From the NCBI GenBank assembly GCA_025352225.1, contig JANXTT010000154.1:1-34641 (forward strand): 34,641 nt of DNA, read 5' to 3'. Source of the DNA: Mucilaginibacter sp. Its GTDB lineage: Bacteria > Bacteroidota > Bacteroidia > Sphingobacteriales > Sphingobacteriaceae. The notes under the pieces were generated by a model. The model did not search any database and had not been told where the DNA came from. It saw only the letters and a list, made by a program, of their open reading frames with translations. Within the stretch, counting starts at the first letter, position 1. Each line of letters opens with the position of its first letter. The position numbers and the translations under genes were made by a program. Positions 27,260 through 34,641 of this stretch are shown piece after piece.

Positions 27260-27874
27260 TTATTTTTTGTAGATCAGGTTAAATTGAATGGTAAGGTTGT
27301 TTTTTACTTTCATGGCTCCAAGCATAAAGCTGGGCGGTTTAATATTGTAATCTGTTAATTGTATTTTTTTAAACCCTGTACAATTAATCGTATTATCGGG
27401 GTTAACAGTAGCGGTTACATCCATAATAATAGCTTTTGTTACACCAGTTATGGTTAACTCACCTGTTGCTTTGATCAGGTATTTGCTTTTTTGAATAATG
27501 GTGATTATTGCCGAAATAAGCTTATAAGAGATTTTTGGATATTGATCGGCTTTGATGGTTTTATATGTCCGGTTATCCATGGATTCATGCTCACTTTTTA
27601 AACTTTTTGCAGCTACATAAAAGTTAAATGATTGTAGGGAAGTGAGTTTATTTTCAGAATCAAAACTAAATTCGCCCGCACTTTCTATGCCAGACGAAGT
27701 CATAACCCAGTCGTGTATATTAGAAGAGCCTAATAATTTGAAAGTAACATCCGGGCCTTTAGCTAATTTATAGATGCTTTGTGCTTGTATAACCTGGGCG
27801 GCAGTTAGTAAAAGAATCGCCACTATTAGGATAGCAATGTTTGAGGCTTTAATATGAGCGTAGTTTGTTTCCAT
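27260..27874 (-). CDS. YceI-family exported lipid-binding-like protein
   Basis: A 204-residue protein with an N-terminal signal segment (hydrophobic IAILIVAILLLTAAQVIQAQ, about 13-32) followed by a YceI-like lipocalin-type barrel: FKLLGSSNIHDWVMTS, the region SLKSEHESMDNRTYKTIKAD that corresponds to the family's conserved helix-loop, then YPKISYKL and a terminal strand pair. Members bind isoprenoid-type lipids in the periplasm in the few cases studied. Translation probably starts at the ATG shown, about 18 bases after the predicted transcription start. First gene of a pair with the predicted barrel. Confidence 0.88.
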   Translation of the reverse strand: METNYAHIKASNIAILIVAILLLTAAQVIQAQSIYKLAKGPDVTFKLLGSSNIHDWVMTSSGIESAGEFSFDSENKLTSLQSFNFYVAAKSLKSEHESMDNRTYKTIKADQYPKISYKLISAIITIIQKSKYLIKATGELTITGVTKAIIMDVTATVNPDNTINCTGFKKIQLTDYNIKPPSFMLGAMKVKNNLTIQFNLIYKK

Positions 27875-27896
27875 CTTTGCTTTGTTAATTCAAAAC

Positions 27897-27926
27897 AAAA
27901 GTAGAACCCATAGCTGCTACGGAAAA
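27897..27926 (-). promoter_or_regulatory. Bacteroidota-type promoter of the YceI gene
   Basis: On the minus strand TACTTTTG (27904-27897) matches TAnnTTTG exactly, and TTTC (27926-27923), one mismatch from TTTG, lies 18 bases upstream. Transcription would begin near 27890, just before the ATG at 27874. Confidence 0.5.
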
Positions 27927-27982
27927 TGATGGTGATTAGTGAATAAAATGATTATAATCAATTAATTTATAAGTATTTATGA

Positions 27983-28019
27983 AATAAAAATCCCTCATTG
28001 TCGTAATTTAATGAAGGGA
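27983..28019 (-). terminator. Terminator of the universal stress protein gene
   Basis: On the minus strand TCCCTTCATT (28019-28010) pairs with AATGAGGGA (27999-27991) with one bulged base, followed by TTTTTATTT. It lies 28 bases after the stop of the universal stress protein gene. Confidence 0.7.
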
Positions 28020-28046
28020 GTAATAAAGGTATTTGCTTTGTGTATG

Positions 28047-28937
28047 TTAAAAAACAGGAAACGTTTCCCTTACTTTTGCATACGGAAAAACCAATAATGG
28101 TTTGGTGAAATGCTTGGCTAGTTTCTGGGTAACACTTTTTTCAAATATTGACTGAAAAAAAGTCTTTTTGCGGTGTACTAACACCAGCATATCTATATCT
28201 GTATTATCTGATAACCAATCAAGACTTTTAGTGACACTCTTACCTTTAATTTCACGGTAGTAAATTCGTGGATAATTGATCATTGAAGATACTAGTTTAA
28301 GGAAATTATTAATAATATGCGGGTCTTCATGCGTTGATGCCGTCTCGTCGGTTACATGCGTAATTAAAATTTCTGAATTGGAGAACTTTGCTAAACCGGC
28401 TAAGGAATGCAGCACATCAATGTCGCTATGAGTGAGGTCGCTGGCAAAGCCAATTTTTTTAAATTCTTTAAATTGTACCTGATAAGGTATAAGCAAAACC
28501 GGGCAATTAGCTTTCTCAATCACCTCACTGGCATGGTTATCAAGAAAAAATGAACTTAAACCATTACTGCCATGCATACTAATCACAGCCATAAGCACAT
28601 GATGATTTGACGCAATCTCGTTAATAGTATCTGCTACAAATCCTGATTTGCTATATTGATCAATTGCGGGCCTTAACTCCCCGTCTTTTATTTCATTATC
28701 TAAATTTCGGTTTAAACGGCTGGCAAGTTCACTTAAATCATGATTGCTGTTTTCTCCCAAAGTTTCATAATCTTCCATTGGCCACGCTATCTGGCCAGCC
28801 ATGGCCGTGTTTGACGGAACCAGGAAAACATTACACAGCAACAAGTTCGCTTTTATTTTTTGTGCAAGTTTTAATGCATAATGCGCGGCGTGATCTGCTT
28901 TGAGCGAAAAATCTGTCAGTACTAATATAGTTTTCAT
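28047..28937 (-). CDS. Tandem universal stress protein (UspA family)
   Basis: A cytoplasmic protein of 296 residues with two UspA folds. The first (about 1-150) begins MKTILVLTDFS and has MHGSNG followed nine residues later by AS, close to the ATP-binding pattern G-2x-G-9x-G(S/T) but with Ala for the last Gly. The second (about 155-290) begins FKKIGFASDLT and has lost the glycines (HRKKTFFQ). Nucleotide binding, if any, is therefore expected only in the first half. The gene has its own terminator and is divergent from the glycosidase operon. Confidence 0.9.
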   Translation of the reverse strand: MKTILVLTDFSLKADHAAHYALKLAQKIKANLLLCNVFLVPSNTAMAGQIAWPMEDYETLGENSNHDLSELASRLNRNLDNEIKDGELRPAIDQYSKSGFVADTINEIASNHHVLMAVISMHGSNGLSSFFLDNHASEVIEKANCPVLLIPYQVQFKEFKKIGFASDLTHSDIDVLHSLAGLAKFSNSEILITHVTDETASTHEDPHIINNFLKLVSSMINYPRIYYREIKGKSVTKSLDWLSDNTDIDMLVLVHRKKTFFQSIFEKSVTQKLAKHFTKPLLVFPYAKVRETFPVF

Positions 28938-29173
28938 GGCTTAATAGTTTGATTGTACATATTTAAGGCTATGTAAAATTGAGCATTAAACTTTTACTTG
29001 TATATGATAGCCATCAATGTAAATAATGACACATATCATTCTGATTAAGTTGTTTTCGCAAGCGTAACATTATTATAATTATTTCTTGAAAAGGTGAAAA
29101 AGGTGGTTGTGGATTTAATAATTCAGAATTAATACTACACATTTGCTATTATTAATTTTATAATTTAAAAAAT

Positions 29174-31078
29174 ATGTATAAACTATATGGGAATATAAAA
29201 ATTTCCTTGGCATCTTGTTTAGCTAGTGTGAGTATAATTTTGTTATTAGCCTGTAGCAATACTAATGCTTTGCCCCAATCAGCTATTGCTTCGCCGGTAA
29301 TTGTTAAAAGCCCTGATGGTAATGTGCGTTTAGTTGTAGACACTAAAAATGGTACATTAACTTATTCGGTTATATTTAATAAATCAACTGTAATACAACC
29401 ATCGGCTATGGTAATGGTAGTTAACGGAAAAAAACTTGGTTCCAATGTTTTATTAGGCAAGGTACAAAGATATTTAGTTAACGAAACTTATACCATAACA
29501 GGCGTACATAGTATAGCAAGTAATAATTGTAATGCTGCAAAGATTAATATTGTGTCGGCACAATCTCCATTTATGCTGGAGGCTAAGGTTTTTAATAACG
29601 GTGTAGCTTTTCGCTATATAATAAATAACAATGGGGAGGCTGTTGTTAACAAAGACAGTACGGAGTTTAATTTGGAACCGGGTACGGTTGTATGGTCACA
29701 GCCAAATATAAAATACTACGAAGGGAAATATACAAGAAACAAAATAGAGGATTTTAAAGCAGGGCAATTAGCAGGCCCACCGGCAACTTTAGAATTGCGT
29801 AATAATGCTGGGTATGCAGCCATAACCGAGGGTGGTTTGGTGGATTTTGCAGGCATGTCATTAAAAGCCACGGGTACCAATGGCTTTATAGCCAACCTTA
29901 CCGGCGTAGTAAAAAAAACCGGCAATATTGAATCGGCGTGGCGGATAATTGAGGTAGGAAAAGACTTGAATACCTTGGTTAACTGCGATATTATAACCAA
30001 TGTATCTCCCGCGCCCGACGCTCAGCTTTTCCCCGGTGGTAATCTAACCAATTGGGTTAAGCCAGGCAGGAGTGTATGGTCATGGTTGGCTACAAAGCGG
30101 GCCATTACACTTGATAATATGAAGCACTTTACTGATCTGGCCGCCGAGTTGGGTTTTGAGTATAATTTGGTTGACGAGGGGTGGGGTGACTGGAAAGATG
30201 GCACGCGCGACCGTTGGGATATGATGAAAGAACTGGTGGACTATTCGGCTAAAAAAGGTGTTAAAATATGGGTATGGAAGGCTTACCCCGACAGGAATGG
30301 TATAGCTGGGATTAATACATTAGAAAAGCGACAAGCATTTTTTAAAAAATGTGAAGATATAGGCGTAATTGGATTAAAGGTTGATTTTTTTGACTCTGAA
30401 TCTCAGGAAATCGTTGACTTTTACCAGGCTGCTTTAAAGGATGCTGCCAAGGCGCATCTCATGATGGATTTTCATGGTGCAAATAAACCAACGGGCGAGA
30501 ATCGCACCTGGCCCAACGAGTTAACCAGAGAAGCAATAAGAGGCCTTGAAAATCAATCACCATGGGCTCCGGGCAATACTACCCTGCCATTTACCAGATA
30601 CTTAGCCGGCCCGGCAGATTTTACCCCTGTACATTTCGGTAACCGAATAGGCGAAGTAAGTTGGGCCCAGCACATAGCCTCAATGATTGTTTTTACATCG
30701 CCTTTGATGTGCCTGGGTGCCGATCCGCAAAGCATATTAGATAATCCATGCAAATTAATTATCCAAAGTATACCACCAACCTGGGACGAAACTATTGTAT
30801 TGCCTCAAAGTAAAATTGGCGAACTTGTTTTATATGCACGCCGTAAAGGTACCACCTGGTTTATTGCCGGTATGAACGGGTTAGGCGAGGTGAAAAAAAT
30901 AGACCTTAATTTATCTTTCCTTAAAAAAGGCAGTTATACGGTTTCGACCATAAATGATGATCCAAATAAGCAGGCAAACGCGGTGCTGTTAAATCAAAAG
31001 CAAAGGGAACATCAATCAATAAATATTGTAATGAACGCTTTTGGAGGGTATGTAGCCAAAATTGAAAGCATAAAATAA
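29174..31078 (+). CDS. GH97 glycoside hydrolase, retaining alpha-galactosidase type
   Basis: A 634-residue lipoprotein: the signal peptide ends in a lipobox LLLAC, with Cys near residue 27, so the enzyme is probably membrane anchored. The GH97 N-terminal beta-sandwich (about 43-290) is followed by the catalytic barrel (about 295-540, beginning SVWSWLATK and including NLVDEGWGDW) and a C-terminal sandwich. In the catalytic part KVDFFD places an Asp (D404) where retaining GH97 alpha-galactosidases have their nucleophile; inverting SusB-type members have Gly at this point. The motif PNELTREAIRGLE (E449, E453, E459) follows. Substrate specificity is inferred from D404. It lies 44 bases ahead of a GH78 gene. 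Confidence 0.9.
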   Translation: MYKLYGNIKISLASCLASVSIILLLACSNTNALPQSAIASPVIVKSPDGNVRLVVDTKNGTLTYSVIFNKSTVIQPSAMVMVVNGKKLGSNVLLGKVQRYLVNETYTITGVHSIASNNCNAAKINIVSAQSPFMLEAKVFNNGVAFRYIINNNGEAVVNKDSTEFNLEPGTVVWSQPNIKYYEGKYTRNKIEDFKAGQLAGPPATLELRNNAGYAAITEGGLVDFAGMSLKATGTNGFIANLTGVVKKTGNIESAWRIIEVGKDLNTLVNCDIITNVSPAPDAQLFPGGNLTNWVKPGRSVWSWLATKRAITLDNMKHFTDLAAELGFEYNLVDEGWGDWKDGTRDRWDMMKELVDYSAKKGVKIWVWKAYPDRNGIAGINTLEKRQAFFKKCEDIGVIGLKVDFFDSESQEIVDFYQAALKDAAKAHLMMDFHGANKPTGENRTWPNELTREAIRGLENQSPWAPGNTTLPFTRYLAGPADFTPVHFGNRIGEVSWAQHIASMIVFTSPLMCLGADPQSILDNPCKLIIQSIPPTWDETIVLPQSKIGELVLYARRKGTTWFIAGMNGLGEVKKIDLNLSFLKKGSYTVSTINDDPNKQANAVLLNQKQREHQSINIVMNAFGGYVAKIESIK

Positions 31079-31122
31079 AAGGTAAGTTTCTAATGAAATT
31101 CAATAGCTCTATATAATTTACA

Positions 31123-33885
31123 ATGGATAGATTTTGTTTACTGTTTATAACATTCTTAGTTTCTGTAAATGTGCAGGCGCAAAAGCTAAAGGCAACCAAC
31201 CTTTTATGCGAATACCAAACTAACCCAATAGGTATTGATACATTAAAGCCACAATTAAACTGGCAGATAGTAAACCCGCAACGGAATGTTTTGCAAACCG
31301 CATACCGGATTATGGTAGCTGACGACTCTACAACATTGAAAAATAACTTAGGTAACATCTGGGATTCGGGTAAGATTAACGCTGATCAGTCTATTCATAT
31401 TGAATACGCAGGGAAAACTCTGGAGCCTGTAAAAAATTATTATTGGAAAGTAATGGTTTGGGATAACAAAGGTAATGTATCCGGGTGGAGCAAAATAGCT
31501 ACATGGCAAATGGGTTTACTTAATGGAGATGATTGGAATGGAGCTAAATGGATAGCTTATGAAAAAATGCCTGATTCTTTGGTTATTAGGCCCTCAAAAC
31601 AAAATAACGCTAATAAGAAAGGGAATCCCAGAAAAGATGTGCTTCCGCTGATTCGGAAAGAAGTTTCTGTTAATAAAACCATAAAAAAAGCAACCGTTTT
31701 TATTTGCGGGCTGGGCCAGTTTGAACTAAGCATGAACGGTAAAAAAGTGGGCGATCACTTTCTGGATCCCGGATGGACAAACTATGAGAAGCACGCTTTA
31801 TACGTCACTTTCGACGTTACTAATCAAATTAAACAAGGCCAGAATGCCTTTGGTATAATGTTAGGGAACGGATTTTATTTTATCCCGGGCGAACGCTATC
31901 ATAAACTTATGGTGGAGTATGGATACCCAAAAGTGATATGCCGTATTGTATTGCAGTATCAGGATGGCTCTGTGGACAATATTGTAAGTGATACATCGTG
32001 GAAAACCGCTTCCGGCCCCATTACTTTCTCCGGTATATATGGTGGCGAAGATTATGATGCCAATTTGGAACAAAAAGGGTGGGATAGGCCCTCGTTTAAA
32101 GATGATAGCTGGAAACAAGCTGTAATAGTTGATGGGCCAGCGCAGTTAAATGCTCAATCAGAACCTCCTTTAAAGATATTTGAAAACTTTACCCCTCAAA
32201 AAATTACCCAGCCAAAGCCCGGCATATGGGTTTATGATTTAGGCCAAAATGCTTCTGGTATTCCACAGATCATTGTAAGAGGCAAAAAAGGTTCTATGGT
32301 TAAAATTACGCCTGGAGAACTACTTGGTGGTGATAGTTTAGTTACACAAAATGGTATCGGAGCCCCTGTTAACTTTAATTATATCTTAAATGGTGACGGT
32401 ATAGAAAGTTGGCAGCCAAAGTTTATGTATTATGGTTTTAGGTATTTACAGGTAGAGGGTGTTGCCCAGCCTGGCGAAAAAAATACAAAGAATCTGCCGG
32501 TCGTATCGCAGGTATCGGCATTGCATACCCGCAATTCGGCAAGTAGGATAGGAGCTTTTACATGCTCGAACCAATTATTTAACAAAACATTTACACTGAT
32601 CGATTGGGCCATTCAAAGTAATACCGCAAGTGTTTTTACAGATTGCCCGCATCGCGAAAAGCTGGGTTGGCTGGAAGAAGCACATTTGGTAGGAAGCTCG
32701 ATAAGGTATAATTATGATATAGCCGCGCTTTGCCGTAAAGTGATCCGCGACATGGAAATGGCGCAAACAGAAGATGGCCTGATACCTGATATTGCCCCGG
32801 AATATGCGCAGTTTGGAGGTGGCTTTCGCGATTCGCCGGAATGGGGCAGCAATGGGGTTATTTTACCTTGGTATGTGTATCAATGGTATGGTGATAAGCA
32901 GGTTTTAAAAGAGAGTTATGATATGATGACCCGGTACGTTGCGTATCTTGAAAAAAAGTCGCAGAACCATATCCTAACATTTGGGCTTGGCGATTGGTAT
33001 GACATCGGCCCAAAGCCACCCGGTGTATCTCAACTTACCCCCAAAGGGGTTACCTCAACAGCTATTTATTATTACGATCTCACTATATTAAGCAAAACTG
33101 CAGCAGTTTTAGGTAATAAAGCCGACGAAAAAAAGTATTTCGAATTAAGCAATGAAGTTAAAGATGCTTTTAACGCGAAGTATTTCAACAAAGAAACCCA
33201 GCAATATGCTACAAATAGTCAAACTGCTAATGCAATGGCTATTTACATGGGTTTAGTTGAACCTCAAAACAAACAGACGGTATTAAATAACCTGGTAAAA
33301 GAGGCGCATGATCATAATAACAGCCTTACAGCCGGTGATATAGGCTATAGATATTTATTGCGAACATTGGAAGATGCTGGGTTGTCAAACGTGATATTCG
33401 ATATGAATAGCCGCTCAGATGTTCCCGGATATGGATATCAGCTTGCCCAGGGTGCAACGGCACTTACCGAATCGTGGCAAGCTTATAAAGATGTGTCAAA
33501 TAATCATTTTATGCTTGGGCATTTAATGGAATGGTTCTACAGTGGGCTGGCGGGTATCAAAGCGGAGGATAATGATGTGGCTTTCCATAATATAAAGATA
33601 AAGCCAGAACCTGTGGGCGATGTAAAGTTTGTAAAGGCAAACTATCAATCTCCATATGGTAATATAAGCGTTAACTGGCAAAAGGGCGCCAATGGATTTA
33701 ATTTGAACGTTTTGATACCTTGTAATAGCCGAGCCACAATTTACTTGCCCTCATCAGCCACATCGGTAGTTACCGAGGGCGGGCATCTAATTTCTAATAT
33801 GCCTAATGTTATTTATAAAGGTTACCATAATGGCCGGGCTGTTATAGAAATGGGTTCTGGTAATTATTCTTTTATGGTCAAATAG
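31123..33885 (+). CDS. GH78 alpha-L-rhamnosidase
   Basis: A 920-residue exported enzyme that releases terminal alpha-L-rhamnose from plant glycans or glycosides. After a signal peptide (about 1-20, ending VQAQ) come N-terminal sandwich domains (KATNLLCEYQTNPIGID; FELSMNGKKVGDHFLDPGW), a concanavalin-like domain, and the (alpha/alpha)6 catalytic domain with DCPHREKLGWLEEAH (507-521), the region carrying the family's general acid, and GVILPWYVYQWYGD. A C-terminal sandwich ends the protein. It is downstream of the GH97 gene in the same operon. No SusC/SusD pair is in view, so this is not a classical utilisation locus. Confidence 0.94.
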   Translation: MDRFCLLFITFLVSVNVQAQKLKATNLLCEYQTNPIGIDTLKPQLNWQIVNPQRNVLQTAYRIMVADDSTTLKNNLGNIWDSGKINADQSIHIEYAGKTLEPVKNYYWKVMVWDNKGNVSGWSKIATWQMGLLNGDDWNGAKWIAYEKMPDSLVIRPSKQNNANKKGNPRKDVLPLIRKEVSVNKTIKKATVFICGLGQFELSMNGKKVGDHFLDPGWTNYEKHALYVTFDVTNQIKQGQNAFGIMLGNGFYFIPGERYHKLMVEYGYPKVICRIVLQYQDGSVDNIVSDTSWKTASGPITFSGIYGGEDYDANLEQKGWDRPSFKDDSWKQAVIVDGPAQLNAQSEPPLKIFENFTPQKITQPKPGIWVYDLGQNASGIPQIIVRGKKGSMVKITPGELLGGDSLVTQNGIGAPVNFNYILNGDGIESWQPKFMYYGFRYLQVEGVAQPGEKNTKNLPVVSQVSALHTRNSASRIGAFTCSNQLFNKTFTLIDWAIQSNTASVFTDCPHREKLGWLEEAHLVGSSIRYNYDIAALCRKVIRDMEMAQTEDGLIPDIAPEYAQFGGGFRDSPEWGSNGVILPWYVYQWYGDKQVLKESYDMMTRYVAYLEKKSQNHILTFGLGDWYDIGPKPPGVSQLTPKGVTSTAIYYYDLTILSKTAAVLGNKADEKKYFELSNEVKDAFNAKYFNKETQQYATNSQTANAMAIYMGLVEPQNKQTVLNNLVKEAHDHNNSLTAGDIGYRYLLRTLEDAGLSNVIFDMNSRSDVPGYGYQLAQGATALTESWQAYKDVSNNHFMLGHLMEWFYSGLAGIKAEDNDVAFHNIKIKPEPVGDVKFVKANYQSPYGNISVNWQKGANGFNLNVLIPCNSRATIYLPSSATSVVTEGGHLISNMPNVIYKGYHNGRAVIEMGSGNYSFMVK

Positions 33886-33888
33886 ATA

Positions 33889-33920
33889 TTTGCGTTAACC
33901 ATTATAAAAGCTTAAATTTG
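33889..33920 (+). promoter_or_regulatory. Consensus Bacteroidota promoter of the HYC_CC_PP gene
   Basis: TTTG (33889-33892), a 20-base spacer and TAAATTTG (33913-33920) match the TTTG-N19/20-TAnnTTTG consensus exactly. The -33 box starts three bases after the rhamnosidase stop codon, and transcription should begin about 15 bases before the GTG start at 33942. This separates the metal-related genes from the glycosidase operon. Confidence 0.75.
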
Positions 33921-33941
33921 TTATTACAAGTTTATATATAA

Positions 33942-34328
33942 GTGAAACGCATCGCGCTACTTTTTATAATTGCAATTTACTCTCTATCTTGTTTAGGGGT
34001 AACTATTAACAGTGTTTATTGCTGTGATAAACTGCTTTCTTCAACTATTACGCGTGGTGAAGATCAAAAGGTAGATTGTAATATGGGCCCTAAAATACCG
34101 GGGTGTTGTAAAACTAAAAAGCAACATTTTAAAATAAAAGATCAGCATTTTGGCTCAACGGCGTTAAAATTTGATTCCAAATTATTTTCATTTATATACA
34201 TCACCAATGCTGTATTTAATGTAAACCAATTAAACTTTAGGCCTGTATATACTGCATTTAACAGCCATGCGCCGCCTAATAAAATCAAAGCGCCATTTTA
34301 TATCCTCCATTGCACTTATAGAATCTGA
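33942..34328 (+). CDS. HYC_CC_PP-family small cysteine-rich exported protein
   Basis: A 128-residue protein starting with GTG. It has an N-terminal hydrophobic segment (about 4-19), then GVTINSVYCCDKL (C27, C28), CC at 55-56 in PGCCKTKKQHFKIKDQH, and HAPP near 109-112. This pattern matches the Bacteroidota family named for its HYC, CC and PP motifs, except that the His of HYC is Val25. Members are found beside copper or heavy-metal transport genes; the function is unproven but metal binding by the Cys/His residues is likely. The next gene encodes a heavy-metal-binding-domain protein, which supports the setting. Confidence 0.75.
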   Translation: MKRIALLFIIAIYSLSCLGVTINSVYCCDKLLSSTITRGEDQKVDCNMGPKIPGCCKTKKQHFKIKDQHFGSTALKFDSKLFSFIYITNAVFNVNQLNFRPVYTAFNSHAPPNKIKAPFYILHCTYRI

Positions 34329-34450
34329 TCTATAACCTGGCCGTCATTTTTTCCTTTTCATTACGGCTATATTTCCACTAAATCATCTTAATTATATATC
34401 AACCGTAAGGTCAACTGATCTTATATTATTTATTAACTAAAAATAAAATC

Positions 34451-34641
34451 ATGAAAAATTTATCAATCATTGTTATTGCCTTGCTATGTTCTGGCCTTTC
34501 TGTTTCAGCTAATAACTCAGTTAATCTAAAATCAGACACCACTAAAAAAGTAAAAACTACAAAATCTGTTGTTCAATACACATGTCCTATGGATAAGGAT
34601 GTAATTACCAATAAACCAGGTAAATGCCCTAAATGTGGAAT
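34451..34641 (+). CDS. Heavy-metal-binding-domain protein, 5' part only
   Basis: The reading frame starts with ATG at 34451 and runs off the window edge after 63 codons. It encodes a signal peptide (about 1-20, ending SVSA), a short Lys/Thr-rich linker, and the start of a YHS-like metal-binding domain: YTCPMDKDVITNKPGKCPKC, matching the family motif YTCPMHP...PGKCPKCGM. The usual His of CPMHP is replaced by Asp. In Bacteroidota such proteins accompany CusA/CzcA-type efflux systems, so an efflux locus probably continues beyond the window. Confidence 0.85.
   Translation, partial: MKNLSIIVIALLCSGLSVSANNSVNLKSDTTKKVKTTKSVVQYTCPMDKDVITNKPGKCPKCG

Noticed and set aside
30921..31358. A 145-codon minus-strand open frame across the GH97/GH78 junction
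   Set aside because: It overlaps conserved coding sequence of both glycosidases on the plus strand and has no family features.
34340..34367. A possible terminator GCCGT/ACGGC after the HYC_CC_PP gene
   Set aside because: The stem is only 5 bp with an 18-base loop and is not followed by a T tract.

Overview
The window looks like a chromosomal segment of a member of Bacteroidota, most likely family Sphingobacteriaceae (Mucilaginibacter/Pedobacter-like). The evidence is a type IX secretion (T9SS) gliding-associated C-terminal domain with a PorP/SprF partner, promoters of the TTTG-N20-TAnnTTTG type, an HYC_CC_PP-type metal-locus protein, GH97 and GH78 glycosidases, and AT-rich spacers without clear Shine-Dalgarno sequences. 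The genus is an inference. No tRNA, rRNA, CRISPR array, insertion sequence or phage gene was seen.

Layout. 1-321: the tail of an unidentified gene, a strong terminator and a palindrome. 322-2874 (+): an outer-membrane barrel protein with a kinase-like N-terminal region instead of POTRA domains. 2899-11805 (-): a compact ten-gene-scale chemosensory operon, in transcription order STAS, CheY, CheA, CheW, two tandem MCPs, CheR, CheD and CheB, with genes overlapping or 11-41 bases apart. 11997-15739: three unrelated genes, a NIPSNAP protein, the 23S rRNA methyltransferase RlmF (TTG start) and a convergent Upf1/IGHMBP2-like helicase. 15740-16380: a 641-base stretch without a convincing gene. 16381-25852 (+): a T9SS surface cassette of a 2136-residue repeat adhesin, a PorP/SprF protein and an OmpA-family protein. 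25905-27874 (-): a YceI-family protein followed by a predicted outer-membrane barrel. 28047-28937 (-): a tandem universal stress protein. 29174-33885 (+): a GH97 alpha-galactosidase-type lipoprotein and a GH78 alpha-L-rhamnosidase. 33942-end (+): an HYC_CC_PP-type small protein and the start of a heavy-metal-binding-domain protein, probably the opening of a metal efflux locus.

How the genes work together. The chemosensory operon holds a receptor-to-kinase-to-CheY pathway with complete adaptation enzymes (CheR, CheB, CheD) but no phosphatase (CheC/CheX/CheZ) and no motor gene in view; its output is unknown. Both receptors end in a YEK(F/Y) tail that may tether the adaptation enzymes, and the second has lost its HAMP domain. 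The adhesin, SprF and OmpA proteins form a self-contained module: the adhesin carries a type B T9SS signal, SprF-like proteins are known to be needed for such substrates, and the OmpA protein probably anchors the assembly to peptidoglycan. The two glycosidases form a short operon for galactose- and rhamnose-decorated plant glycans.

The points most worth a second look are the kinase-like/Omp85 fusion, the HAMP-less receptor with the shared tail motif, and the two-level repeat architecture of the adhesin.
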